From NCBI GenBank assembly GCA_013397455.1, contig VYZB01000341.1, forward strand, positions 908,621 through 972,620: a stretch of DNA of 64,000 nt. The letters are read 5' to 3'. The DNA is from Crotophaga sulcirostris (taxonomy: Eukaryota; Chordata; Aves; Cuculiformes; Crotophagidae). The notes beneath the pieces are model-generated. The model saw nothing but the letters and a program-made list of their open reading frames with translations, was not told where the DNA came from and searched no databases. Numbering within the stretch: the stretch's first letter is position 1; the number at the start of each line of letters is the position of its first letter. Position numbers and translations under genes: made by a program. Of this stretch, positions 46,501-61,500 are shown piece after piece.

Positions 46501-49500
46501 CAGGGTTGTGAATGTGCGTGTGCATGCACGTTGGGTTTTTCAATACAAAGTCAAGGCTACCAAAAATCAGGGAACTTTTATATCCAAAACTCATTGTGGG
46601 GAAAAAAGACCATCAGTAACCTAACTTCTTTTTTTTTTTTTTTAAATATTTAATTTGTGCTTCTATTGACTCATTAAACAATGGGATTATTACAAATGAT
46701 ACAGCACCTCTCAGCTTTTCCTGTTTGAGGGATCAATGTACTTAATAATTCATTAATATTCATAATATGCCTGAAAGTGGAAAATACCCTTTTTATAGTT
46801 GACTGAAGTGTTCAGTCACTGGCAGACCCTGGAGGTCAACTTGTATCCTGACACACTGGATCATAGCCTAATACAAGGCTGTATTTTCTTTAGCATCAGG
46901 ACCATCTTAAACGCTAAGAGGTCTTCTGAGACAGTTTAATTTTTTTTTTTTTAAGTGATAAAAGTATAGGGCACAAAAGGTTCTAAGATATATCTGACCA
47001 GAAGGTCCACTCAAACACTTACTCTGTTTCCATACTGCATCACATGGCTGGTGTTGGTGCGTTTCTTCACAAGCTGAAACTGCTTGTGGAGTGTTTCTTT
47101 TCTTAGATCCTCCTGCATGAAAAAAAATCCATGCAATCACAGATGCTTAAATTCAGCTATTCTAAAAATGAAAGGAAGCCTGGAAAGGGTCTTAGCTGAC
47201 AGTATGTAAAAGGAAGTATAGAGCAAGAGCTGTGCCGCCTTTGAAAGACATAAAAGTAAAAAATGAAATGAAGATTTCATAGCATATTCTCAAATTGCTT
47301 TTAGACATCTAATCTTCCAACAAATGGGCAAAAAGGCTAGCATGTGAATCTCAGATTTGTTTACTTAATACTGCTCTCCATTATGCTAACAAACAGGTCA
47401 GCCACAGTTCAGTATTTTAGGATCCTGAAGCAGAGGCACAACTTAGTGAACTGTCCAATTTGTTTAACAAGTTTGGAGATGTAGTCTCAGATTAGCAAAT
47501 CAAGATTATATTAATTTGAAACTAGAAGCTAGATAGTTTCTAATCTTATAAATAGCAAAAGAAGAGTATGCTTCTGAAATTTAATTTCATAAATAGATTT
47601 AGTTGCCCAAATGAATGAAGATTATATATGGTTCTGAATAGCTATACTTTCACTAACTCAATTTCTTGATTTCAGTCTCGAATGAAAACAAGTATTTCCA
47701 TAAATCCTGTAAAAGAACTATTTTTAAAAAGTCTAGAGATTTTTCATGACAAAACCTTTTGTAACTTACCATATCTGAATCTTCCATCCAATTCACACTG
47801 TACCAGTCCCCAAGATAAGTCTGCCTTTCATCATCATAGTAACATGCATAAGATGACTCTCTGGGATTGGCAGCAGTTGTTGCATAAACTGTAGACAAAT
47901 GGAAAGTAATTTTTTTTTAACCCCCCAACATGATTTAGTACTTCACTGCATGTGATAAATTTGCCTAAGTCTTTTGGCTTTCAATCTTTCACTACTAAAG
48001 CAGGAAGGAAAGAAGCCTGTTAATCACTCTGTTCAGTCAGACTCAGTGCTGTTACTTTCCTTGCTGCCTAATGTGCTGTCTGGGGTGTTTAAAGAGGAAT
48101 ATACACTTCTGGGGGAAAATCTACTATCCAAAGAACTGCCTGACAACACTGTGCACTGACAACCATCTATACCTTCTATTTCTTTATTACAAGTTTCCCA
48201 AATTTGGAGTCACGTCCCATAAATCATCTTTTCTTCCAGTAAATGGCACCTTTTATGTAATATCCTTTCTTGCACAATACTCTGCATAGAGAAAAGCAAA
48301 ACAAACCTCTACGACATCTACAAGTACAGTGTTCCTAGTAAGTCATCTCTAACACTGTAAAAATACTGTAAACACATCTTTACAGGTATTAGTAAGACAA
48401 AAGCTATTTTGACTTTTTGCCAAAGTTAACTCATAACATAGTTGTGTAACTGAAGGAAAGTTCAAGTTTCAAAATGGAAGTGTCAGGAAAGCTTTTATAT
48501 AGCTATAGTGCTGCTCCTACTCAGAATATACCCGAGGTTCAAAAGCTTCAAATAAAGTCTTAAAACTTGTCTGCGTAGTAAAGTGCTGCTCTTAGCACCC
48601 TTTAAAATGCTTACTAAGTAGCCAGTTAAGCTCTGTAGCTCACCATTAAAGGCTGCCAAAACCAGTTTTTTAGTGTAATCCATAAATCATCAATTCTCTG
48701 CCTTCGTAAGTCTGCGGCAGAGCTGGCAGTAAAACCAGAGAGTACTCAGACTGAAAATTTCTTATAGAACAAACGTTGAAAAATGCTGATTCACTGAGCA
48801 TTTCTGTTGAACATTCTGCATGAACTTTGTGTCAATCCTGGATAGGGCTGTAAGAAGTCTAGGTGGGAGCCACACAGTCCAGGGCTGAAGACCCACGAAG
48901 CCACAGATACGCCCGTAGTTGGTCTTTCCTGGAATCACAGCTTCGAAACTACAAGAACACCAGAGCACTCTGCCTACCCTACCCTATCGAGGCTGAGCCC
49001 CCAGTTCTACAGCAAAGAGCTTAGGAACTCTGAAAAATCTGAGTTCCGTTTCCTGGGTTATTGTGCATTGCCTGGCAATGATCTCTCCCAAGTGCCTTTC
49101 CTACTCAAAAAAGCTGACGGCAGGAACTTCACATATGCTGTTGGAAGTGCTGAGGCTGAGAAATATGTCAGTATAACTTAACTGCTATCAGTTAAGGGCA
49201 ACTGCACAGTTCCTGAAAATAAATACCTTTCAACTTCTCATTTGCAAGAAACCGAAAGCCCTGTTAGTCTTCATCAATTCTTTAAAAGGAACTTCCCATA
49301 AAGGAAAATATTACTTTCTCTACTAAAAATATAACTTTCGCTCCCTGCTAAAACTTTTATGCATATAAGTGTCTTGAACCTATCCTTGACAGGGTATATG
49401 CTTAGGTGCTGCCTGTGATGAGCTGCAACATCACAGTCCAGTAAGTTAACTGATTGCTCACCATTGATATTATCAGCCAAATGATTCATCATAGATCCAG

Positions 49501-52500
49501 ACTCGCATGCTTCAATATAAAACACCATCTATAAGATAAATCAGAGACCTTAAGAAACTCCATGAGGAAATGGAGAGAAAAAGTCCTTCAGTGCTTTTCA
49601 GCTGTAGCTAGTTTTGTACTGCTGTCCCTGAAACAAAAGCTATCCATAATGTTCCAAAATAAAACACAAAAGCAAACAGATCAATTTTTCATTTCTGGGA
49701 ACTAAGCTCTGTGGAAAGTGAAAAAATAATCACCATTAAAAGAATGTTCTAAACATTCTTTCTGCTTAAAACTAATGCACAGAATGTTTTAACAAGAGGT
49801 ACAGTCTCTTAAACTGTATTAGTAACTGTGAGCAAAACACGAGGCGTATACAAACTTCCTGTAGTAACAGTGCAGTCTGAAGTGAACAAAGCACAGGAAG
49901 AACAAGCCAGGTACCTATTATGAAAGCACAGTAGTAACAGATGTTGCTTCTCCATGGTTGGTCAGAATATATACTGTTATCAAAAGGCAGTACACTACAT
50001 CCCAACACTGACTGCAAATATACAGTAAACCAAGAATGGAAAGAGAAAATTTGGAAAGGATCACTCCTTCCAGGTACAAAATCCTAATCCAAATCTCATT
50101 GCATGGCAACAGCTTCCTCACGTTTTAAACAACTCTCAAAATGAAGATAAATCTCTCTCCCATGTCAGTTGCTCTTTAAATCTTAACATTTCTGATATGC
50201 TTGTTTACCTTCTGGTATTTTTTATGACGATACATGTACCAAATAGTCTTATTCAAGTCCTTCACATGAAGCTGTAAAACAAGAAGGCTTGTATTAAAAC
50301 CACTTATGCTCAATAGGCATACAATTCACTTAATAGGAATAAATCCTGTTGTGAATATGTTCACTGTTTCCCACAAAATATATCCAGTGTCTTGCCCTTC
50401 TGAAATACAATGCTCTAGTATTTACCACTCCAGAAAAGATGAAAAATGGTCCCAAATGATTTGAATAGTGCATCAGAAAGCCAAGTCATACCTCTGTGTG
50501 AAACACTCTGGACCACCTGAGTCCGATGAAATATTAAATGACTTAACTTAATTTCAACTTGAATGCTTCAGATTCAAGCTTGGAAAAATCCAAACTGGGG
50601 GATGAAAATCCAAACTGGGGGATGAGGAAAATATTGTTTCTCTTCTGCCTCTCCCCTGAGTATGGCAGTGATTCAAATATTTTTGTGTTTTACATTTATT
50701 ACTTATTAATTTATTACGTTACTAAAAGGATGGTGTTTCGAACACAAATGCTTACGTCATCATCAGGAAAAGCCAGAAGTCCTGGAGCTCCATGGTCAGT
50801 GAAATAAACAAACACATGATCCTTGGGACCACTGTAATGAAAAAATTGCAAACAAATTCTTTCTAACCATTCCAACCTAAGCTTCATTACAACAACATGA
50901 AAACAATACAGCTTGAAAGGAAAGCCCAAGCCCTCCCCTCTTCCTCTGTATCAGTGGTCCAGAAATCCAAATTTGCTTTTGCTCTTTCCTAACTGCTAAG
51001 ACGTACGACTGCAGCAGCTCAAGGGGACATTGTCCAGCCTTCTGCCTGGCCAAAAACCTGCTGGTTAGGGAACAACCTGGAAGACAACTTAGAAGCCTTT
51101 TGTGCAGAGGATAACTGAGTTCTTGTCCCACCCCATAGCAAAAGTGAGACCATTTGGAAACTCACAGAATAAAGCCTAATGAGGAAGGGCTGGGTGTTAT
51201 TTTCTGGCTCCCGCTCTTGAGCCTAAGTGCAAAGAATTCGAGCAAGGTGAAATGTAAATAACTAAGACTTTGATATGTGAGTTCAAGTTGTCTTCCCAAG
51301 TAGCTAAGAACCTTTGGCCCTCAGCAAAGCCACTCCTTGACTTGTAACATCAAGCTTTCACAGGTGAGGTGTGCTCTGAAGTACTTATTTTCCTAACAAA
51401 AAATACTTCACAGTCACCTCTTGACTCATTCCAGCTACTAGAAGAGAACAATTGAGTTACTGGGCAGTGATTTATTAACTTGTGCCTATATGCCATGCAT
51501 ATATCGTTTTCTATTGCAGTTTTTCAAGATGAAATTTAAACAATATACCTTATTCAACTACTGTCCTGCTCCTTCATTTGTTTTTTTCAGCCCAGTGTCA
51601 GGGCAGAATTGTTCTCTCCTGCTCCATTGCTTTGCCTCTAAAATTTAACTGTCAGGTCAAGGCAGGCACTTACACAATTTTTCTTTAACTAGGTTAGTTC
51701 TTCCAAGTGGTCAAATTTAAGTTCTTAATGGTTTTACAGGAAATACTGCACACACAAACCCAGAACATGATACAACTTCTTATCAGCAGTGCGGAGTCAG
51801 AAATACAGTAAACAGGCATCAAACTTTGAGCAGAAGCAAGATGAATAACTGACAGAAGGTATTGTCCCAAGAGGACTTCTAATTAGTCCCTCAAATATAT
51901 TGCTTTTATTCTTAAATCATCTAAATTACATAAGCCTTTATAAAATATACCCATTAATTACAGATCTTGCAGTTTACTTTGCCAGTCTACAATTTATTAT
52001 TGTTCATAAGAATACTGCCAAACTTACAATCATTTGTATAGTTTAGTCTATAAATACCTTAAGCAGAATACATCAACTACAAGGCCAATCGTGTATACTA
52101 CTTTTTCAATCACAAAGCTTTTTTTTCATTAAATATAAACTATAATTCCATTCAAATACTAGAGATAAACTAGCTATTTAAGCTACCTCTGTCCCTTTGA
52201 CTCCTAAGTTTCACTCAGGTGACTAATACAACTGTTAATGCACATTAAGTTAAGCCTTCGCAAACCCCTTCTATAGGTCTCCAAGCCTTAATAAAACTGA
52301 CTTTGAATAGCCACTCTTGCAAAAGACAATAGTCTAAATAAATTCCTCAATGAAGTTGATAGTATCCTCCAGAGATTTTATACCTTAATCTACAGTGCAC
52401 TCCATACCAGTCAAATATCAGCAGTGGCTTCTTTGTGCTGCATAGATTAAGAAACCAGAACCATTGTATTTCTAATGTGAATGACCTGGAATTGCCATCA

Positions 52501-55500
52501 ATAGTCTTGCTGGATTCTCAAGATGTTTTAATTTACCCTCTTCTTTTATTGGAATTAGTGCCAATGTGAAACTACACATGCGATTATGTTCTAAATTAAA
52601 CTTCTCTTACCTTTTCAATACTTTTCCTGATCCCACCCCCTTCACTGCTTCCGCATCTCCTCTGAGAACAGCAAGGAAATTCTTTGGAGTAACATCCTAA
52701 GGATTTAAGATAATTAGAGTTAAATCTGATCATAAAGACAATAAAGAAGGATGGCTTCTGAAAGGCAGAATCCATGCATGGATGGCAAGCTGAGCTGGCC
52801 ATCCTTACAGAATCATGAAATCACCAAGTGACTGGATTACTGACCTGATTTGAGGAAACAATTAGTCTTACACAGCTCTTCTTCAGATTGAGTTACAACA
52901 TGTACGGATGCAAAACTTTTCCTCTGTTTATTTCACGTGACAGCACATAAACAGTGTAAAGGTGTACTTTTATGACCACTGCTTCACTTCAAAGAATCTA
53001 CTGTTAATATTCACCTTATAAGCACCAAATTTCATGCCAAACCATGCAGGTGAATAATCTGGAGGCTTTATTCTATGTACATTTTGGAGTGTAAGATACA
53101 GGCTGAGAGGATTTATTCATTCACTAGAACATTCACTAATGCTGAACATTCCCTGGGTTTTAGTTTCATTAGCGTTTCAACAGTGTTTTATCCTTACCTC
53201 CTTTGTATAGTCCTTGGGCACTCCAGCATACACATCTGTGCCATTAGGTCTATTGATGACAATGCCTTTTGTTGGATTTCTGAAAGTTAAACAGAAAATA
53301 AATATGAATAATTAGTGATGTGCCATACAATGACCACAGAGCAACTAGGAAACCATTTACTGTTCTGGCTGGCTAGTTTGCCTGAGAAAAATTATGGGAG
53401 TTTGTACCACATGTTGCAAAGTGATCTCAGAACGTAAAGGCCTTTTCATTTCACTCAGTTATGTATGCTTGCCTCAGGTGTCCTTACCCTCAGAGTACCT
53501 TCAAGCATCCTGCCTCAAATCATGTTGATTAATCTGAAGATGTAGGCAGGTGCTCTCTTATCATCTCTCTATTTTCAGCCTTGCCTTCTGTCCCCTTTAC
53601 TCTTTGCTCCCAGTACTGCTGTGCATGTGAAGTTCCCTGACTTCTGCTGAAGTGCTCTCAGAATTAGAGGTTGTAAAACTGAACTGTTCAATACAGAAAG
53701 CAATGATATGCTCTAGACAGTCACCAAGAATTGGACGCTTCTTTGTTGAATGTATATTCTGGGATTTCATCTGGTAACGTCCTTTCAAAAAAAATCTCTG
53801 CAACTTCTCTGTGTTTGTGGGTTTAGGCTATCACGTGCTGTAACTGTTATGCCTGGGAGTTACAATCACTTACTCATTAACAATGAAGCTCTACAGTTCT
53901 CAGTGCCACAACTGGTGCAGAGTTGTGGAATAAGCCTTAAAAAACTCATGAGCATATTTCAAAGGAGAAATATTTCACCTGTGTATCACAGGTGTTTTTA
54001 AAAGGCTTTTCTTACAAAACTACTACAAATTCAAAACACATTAGTGACTACGGCATGTTTGTAGTAACCATGGAGTTTGTGACTACTGCACATTAATCAC
54101 TTACTCTTCATTATCAGCAATGTCATCATACATCATGACAATGATTTGCTCATCTGGAATTCCATTTCGGTGTACAATCTGGTACGCATGGCACACATCT
54201 GCCTAAAATTAAGCAGATTTTCATTACTGAGATTTTACTTTTGAGACCAGAAGAAAAAAAAGCCTAAGAGCAAGCTACTGTCCAAAAGAAATTGCATTCA
54301 AATTCAAGAGACTGAGGTTGCTAGAGGGCTGAAATGGATAGGTTAAACTAAAACTCAATGTCTTTCTCTAACTAAGAGTAGCTTAAAAACAGAGACTATG
54401 AATAAAATATCTCTCTCATTTACCTATTTTGATTTCTTATTTCAACAGAAACCAGAAGTTACTTCAGACTTGGTACAGATAACAAAATTTAACAAAACTT
54501 CCTCAGCATTGTCCTGTGTTCTCTGAGCAGATCTAAGTGAAAACCTTGTGTGTTGACAGACAAATCCAAAGTGAAGGAGAAGAGCTGGATTTCCACCAAT
54601 CTCCATTAGTTCTGTACCAGGCCTGTCATGACTAAACACCAAAGAACGTCCTTGGCTTAAGCGAGGAGGGTTCACCAATCTCACCTCTGCAAAGATTTTA
54701 TTAAATTTTGTTTTACTAGATGAGAATTTTCGTTAAAGGATTATTTCCTTTTTAATTACCTAACTCTTGTAGAGTAAGACTGAAGAAACTTCGATGTAAG
54801 AAACAGATTTGAGAGGAAAACAGAATTGCGGAATTTCTATTCAGGCTCTTTTCTTGACTCTTACAGGATATGAATAAGCAAGATTTTCTTTACAGAACCA
54901 TCTTCCCAGGATGCAGAAATAATAATACTCATCAAAGTGACATTACAGTAAATACAAACCTCTACCAGAATACTAAATTCTTAGTAACCCCAGCCCAAAT
55001 ATCTCTCTTTTAGACTTGCAGTCTGTGAACGATCTAATGGGATATCAACAACTATTCCTAAACTCTGGAACTTCAACCTACCCCATGCTAGAAAAGCTGT
55101 GCAGATCTAATGGAAGAAATCTCATCTAGCAAATGCACACTCCAAATGCAGGCAAGAGGCTAGCTTTAAACCTCACTTCTTTTGATCTCATCTAATTTGC
55201 TGGTTTGTAAACCAAACTGAAGTGGTTTAAGTGGACCTACATAAGTTCAGATGACTTAGGAGTGCCAGTGATTTGGGCTAGTTTGACTGAAAGGACACTG
55301 TAAAATCCTGTCACTTGGTCTTTTTAGTGTGTCTGGAGCTGAAAACAGAGGGTAGTTGTGCAAGATTCTGGGAAGGGCGAGGCACATTCAATGCTAATAA
55401 ACTCTCCCACAGCAAAGTCTCTTCACATGACTAACCCCAAATATTAAATTGTCCTTACTAAAGCAGTTCCATTTCCTACTATGCAGGTCAGCCTATGTTC

Positions 55501-58500
55501 TCTTCCACCTATTCCAGATAATCTCCACTATTTATTGTTCTCTATTTCCTTTTATGTCATTATACCAGCTGCTGTCTCAACAAGCCAAAAACTAGAGGTT
55601 ATAAAGGCATCACAAACAACAGGAAACAGCAGAGTGCAGGTTTAACTAAACATGTATTTGATTTTTCAGAAGAAACTCAAGCAAAACTAGAAGACTACAG
55701 AAACCAGGGCATCTCTACAGTCATTGATGAGTAGATCATAGATCCCCTCTCAAGACATAACACACTTCTGTTACGCTTACAGAAAGTTGTAGGCTGGCAA
55801 CATACAGAAATGCATAGGCACACTACAGTGATAAAATATCAACATATTCAACCATCAAGCGTCTGTGCTCCCACAGACATGACTGGTCAGTAGGGACTTG
55901 GAAGGAACTGTACCTGCTGGTAGCATTAGGATTTCACCAACATAGCATAGAGTAACAAAACCAGATTTTGTTTGTAATACTCCTCTGGCCAAAGTAGAAC
56001 CATTCTGAGTAAATGACTGGGGTTTTTTTATGTTAGCTGACCTGACTAGCCACCTTTGATGTTGAGCACATGCTCCTCCTGCTTCCTCCTGCACACATTA
56101 AAAAAAAGAAAAAAAATCTCTATAATACCAGAATAGAAACAGCCTGCTGGTAGCAGGGAGGTGTACCTGAATCTAGAGAATTTCCTGTTGATGTGTAACT
56201 GCCTCTCAAATATTGCTATATTTTAGCCTTGTTTCTTCCAGAAGAATTTCTGGTATAGCTGCACCTGTAAACCACCCTAAAAGAGACAACATTGCTCCAG
56301 GTCTCTCATTGGTATTATTCCTGTTGGTTTAGTATGTGAAACAAATGCAACAAACATTTACTGGATAAATTGTCTCTAAATGCAAATCACACTTTTGTGG
56401 CCATGATTTGGGGTGGGTAGCAGCTGCCCTGCACAGCAGAATAGAAGAGAAGGTGTAGCTGTACAGCTGCTATGCACAACTGACCTCACATGCCAGCTCC
56501 AAACTGGACACTGCTAATGGCATTTTTCAGATCTTTCATCTCCAGGTTAGTCTAAACCTCTTGCTACATTCGCAAATTGCTATGGAAGATCTGCCAAAAC
56601 AATTAACTTCTAGATTCCGAAAGCATAGGGATCAGAAGTGGAATTCCCCTGCCTTCCTGGGATAGGCATATTATTTCCCAAAACATACGTTTTGGGGAAA
56701 TTCTAAAAGGAAAAAAACCTAACACTGCAGTTTTCCTCTGCCATACAGTTGTTTACCCATTTCAGTAAGACAGCTTTCAAGTAGACTGCTTGAGGGGGGG
56801 ATTTTTGGAAAAATCAAGTTGCTTTATGACACACGCAAGCATAAATAGTTCCTAAAGGGAAAAGCCTGGACTTCTGTGAAATTGGTTACTTCTGGTCTTA
56901 TGACTGCTAGGTTCATGGCTAAAAAGCATGTGTAATGAGCCGTCAGCTTCATCTCAAAGTGGCACTGTTCCCATTACCGGAACACCGAAATGACAAAATA
57001 AGAATGAATTCTAGTATACAAACACGGGAGAAGAATACATCTCAAATGCCAGCCATGTTTCATTGCTTAAACATGCATCAGTGAATCACCCAAAAACTAT
57101 AACTTAGGAAAAGTTTTCCTGCAGCTCCAGTTACTATTTTAGAAGCACAGTGAGGAAAAGTTAATTGAAGCCAATGAGTCAAGGCATCCTTAATGTCTGT
57201 TACTTGCAAGACTGGAGAATTCAGGACTGTCCTGCACTAAGATACTGCTCTGGTTGGTAGTGCCCAAAACCCAGAATAAATACAGTCCCTGGCCCATAAA
57301 GCTCAGTATCAGATTAAAAACAACTGGAAACAGACCCACATATGCAAATTCAAATGTTTTTATTTTCTGCATTTTAATTTTCCCAGACCTTTTCAGCTAT
57401 TCTTCTGCTCAAGTATGTGTTCCACCTTTAGTAAGACTGCGTTTCACACCAGACTTTTCCATTGACTATGCCTTTTGGAGAATCCAGAAACTCTGCGCCT
57501 CTTTTTTGATGCTTGCGAAGCCAGCTTTAGGTTTGAGTTGGCTGGAACAATCATCTCCCAGGAAAGGAAGAAGGATACACAGAATGCTATTGCTCTAGAA
57601 CTAGTTTGTTGGCTCATTCTCTAAACCTAACAGTAGCAGTTAGTGCTGTATTTGCTCTTCCCAGAGATACATCATCTAGCTCTCTGCACAGTGGAGAGCT
57701 GAGCCACTTTCGTAGCAAATCCGGGGAGTTCTCTTTCTGGTATTTATGCTTAGTGCTTAGTTGCATTTAGGGATCAGCAACCAGTCTGGTAATTAAAAAG
57801 CTGCTACAGAAAAGTCACAATAATGGTTGAGGAGCATGTCAATAGCCCTTGCAAAGGAACTCATCAAAACCACTAAGGTATGTGTAAAAACACTGAAGAA
57901 CTGAGAAGCCACAAGCATAAGGCAATATACAAGCCAGCTTTACAATGACAGTAAGCCTATCACATTGGGCTGGATACTATTTAAAACACTAAATTTATTT
58001 TAGAAACTTGATGAGATAAAGGCCTAAGAAGTTTAGATCATCCTTTTTAGGAAACAGTCCCAGTTCAGCCATTACAGAGGAAACAAGTGCCTCCAAGGTG
58101 TGAACATCACAGTGTAAACAGTGGTTTTTTAATTATCTTGTCTACACTTGAGGTTTACACCACTGATAGTGGATCCTGACCACTGTCGGCTGAATTAGAA
58201 GTTTTAGAAGGAGTTTCAGATTCCTTGAGGTTACAGGTGCAAACTCAGTGTTTCCAGGGTCTGCACAGTCTTTACAAAATCACTGTTCATGGGGTCTGTA
58301 CAGCACACAATGATGGACTATTTTCCCCAAAACTTTTCATGTATGAAATCGGAGACATTTTTGAAGATGTAGTATTCTTCTTCCCCTTTTACAGCTTAGT
58401 CAGATGAACATATCCTGCCATCATGTAACTACTGTTGCCTTCTGCAGAGTACATTTTGACCATGTTGAGTGTGTGCAACACAACTGGAGCTCACAAAATA

Positions 58501-61500
58501 AAGATGTAACAGAAACATGCAACTTCATGTATTAACTGTATCCTGAACAGCTGAACCGAGCAACTGAAACCCAGAGATGTGTCAGCTCAAGTCTCAAATT
58601 ACAGAGGGACATTACAAGTCCTTAGCTGCACACAGAGAACAGCAACGAGTCCAGTAATAACACACAGTCACATTAAGCAGTTATTTACAGGAAGATTCAT
58701 ATCTACAAATTCACTTGTACACAGGCTAGATAAGAGAAGGTGAAGAAGAAAGGTGATGGAAGGAGGAAAGTGAATTACGAGTACTACACATTTTCTTCTG
58801 CAGTTTCTCTCTTGGAAAGCAAATAACACAAACCCACAATCTTGGAATGCTGCTTTGCTTTCTGCCAGTACAAGTAGTATTCTACTGAAAAATAACATGC
58901 ATTTCTGCATGTGTTCACTATGGAATGATTTTCATGATGGATGAGGCACAGAACTAAAAGTCCAAGTCCTATGCCTGGTTCTACTGCAAGCAATTTGAGT
59001 AAATAATTAAAACACTTGTAGTGCTTCTGCTTCCACTGTAGGAAGGTATGGAGCACTAAGACACACAAAGACACACTTATCAGTCTGCATAGTGTTTTCA
59101 ATAATCTAATTTCTGAGAGTTCTGTAGTACATTTCCTCCTCCGTATAACTCTCCTAAAAGCCTACAGTCCAGCCAGTTCTGCTGGGAACAAGTTTCCCCT
59201 ATTTTTGATGCCTAAGGCACTCTTCCCTGGATGACACTTGGGGGCACACACAGAGCAGATTTTCCATGACTAACCACTAGGTCTGTCTCATAGTATCCTC
59301 TCCTTACTCCTGCCAGACCCTGAAGGTTGGTCACAAACAGCTGCTTAGCAAGACAGCACAGGCTGCTGATGCACTGCATCTTGTGGGAACCAATTGTTTT
59401 CTAAAAAAGTTAGAGGCACAGTATCTTGTTCAGGACACATAAGTAGGAGCCCAGCTCAATTGTGAAGGATCCTTCGTGAAGAATCTCTTACCTTATGATG
59501 CTGATTTCATAGCTTTGATAAGATTATTACTAGTATTTTCTATTTTTCTAAATCTTACCTGAAGGAGTTGGTAGAGGTTAAAATACAAAAATTTCTAGGA
59601 TTGACATTCAGAATGATCTGACATTGAAAATATTTTGCATTGTTGGTTAATATTATCTTCAAAATGAAGGTGTTCAAAGAAATCCCATTCTCTTTTTTTT
59701 CCTCTAACCTTGAAAAACTACTACTTAATAACTGTCTGCAAAGCATGATCATGCTCAGAAGTTAATTTGCTTCTGTGAAACTGGTATGTTCAAAAGACTT
59801 ATTTATGGACACAAATAAATAAGAGTTCATCTTGTATTCTTCATAACTCCATTATACCTGGCAGATAAACTTTCCATTGAAGGCACACCGACAGAAAAGT
59901 TAAAAACACTATGCTTGGACAACTGTAGAAAAGGAATTCTCATGAGCCATAATTTCAAAATGTAGTTTTACTTAAAGACTGAATGTTGTTGCATTAACTC
60001 CTCCTAAACTGCAAGGGAGCCAGTGAGACTGGTTATACAGCAATAGCAACAACCAGAGTATAACTCAATAATTATATTTAGAGACCTCAAGGCAAGCAGT
60101 GATCAAGCACAATGCTAATATTTTCATAGTTGTTTTCCAATTTCAACTCAAAAAATATCTTAAGATTTAATCTGAAATAGGAATAATTTATATTAAGGCT
60201 GTAATATTCCAACTGTGGTTATCAGTGGCAACAGCCACAGTGCAAGGAGCTGGCAAAATTCCTAAAACCAGTTTGCCAAAGTGTTGACATTTGCCAGTAA
60301 CAGCACTAGCCAGTAACAGGTGGTTCTTCAGGTGTAACAAGGCCATCATTATGGTTCATATTGGTTTAAGCTCATCACTGTGTTTAAAGTTACAAACTGA
60401 CTGTGAGCTGAGGAGGACAAACATAAACCCAATGTGCCCACCATGGAAGGCTCATTTCTTCCTCATTTAAAACCAATATAGATGATGAAGCCTCTCTAGA
60501 ATTTACAGGCAGTTTCAAAGTACTTGTTATTTTTAATGTAAGTTTCAGTGTTCAGCAAATCAGCTTGATAAATGTACTCAGTATATTTAATACAGTTAAA
60601 CTTTTGAAATGCTGGGTTTGTACACCAGTGTTTCCATTTGTTTGAGTTCACCTGAACCAACAATAGCCTAGTCAGCTATTTTCATGATTTTAGAAATACA
60701 CATATACATAAATCTAAATTAAATAGACTGGGTTCTCCAGGAAAGCAAGAAGTAGTTCCAAGTTCAGAGCAAAACCTGGATTTAAATGTAGATTAATCTG
60801 TCATGGGATTGCCCAAGAACTCCCCAAAGGGAAGAACTGCAGTAGTCTCCTGACTGCTGATTATAAATCTCAGACTTAATCAGAGTTAAGTCACTTGGGT
60901 TTAATCCTGTCCATCCTGACATTCACACTCAGACCACAATTCCCCAACACAGTGCCTTTGGCAGCAGTCCCAAACTCAGGAGCTTCTGTTCCTTCTTCTC
61001 CTCTTTCTGCCATTCACTCTGACCCTTGCACCCCACTGCATCACATCCTTGTTGTGCCAACACAGCTCTGAGGCCACGCTCTCAAATACAGCGAGCAAAT
61101 TAATTCAGGTTAAAAAGAATCCCCTTCTCTATATCCTCCATCCCACAAAAAATACTGTGCATTTGCAGCCCACGCCGATTTTTTTAACTGTAGAAAAAAA
61201 AAGGGACCTTTTTCATAACAGAAGGAAAAGAGGAAAACAAACGGAAAGAAACATACATGCATCTCAAAATGAGGTTTTATTCAAGACATCATTTGTTCAC
61301 CTTCAAGTTGGGGTCAGATCCTCTAACCTAGTAACAGAATATTTAGCCTAAATGACACAGGTCTCCCAGGATGCAGAAGCGTGATTAGAGGAAGAATACT
61401 GCTTTTCCTGCTAAGGACAGCTTTTCAAAAGATTAAAGACTAGACAAAGTTGTAAGCAAAAGACATTCAAATAGCAGAAAGAGCAGTGGAGGAGAATTCT

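Larger units (their letters stand above)
46381..54104 (-). other. LGMN: LGMN introns between exons 2 and 10
   Basis: Seven interior exons (listed separately) are separated by introns of roughly 0.5 to 1.8 kb: 46381-47022, 47113-47769, 47889-49461, 49529-50208, 50272-50755, 50832-52610, 52697-53197 and 53280-54104. Poly-T/A patches occur at 46628-46643 and 46938-46952, and an 18-bp direct duplication at about 50586-50621. No other gene or transposon recognised. Confidence 0.8.
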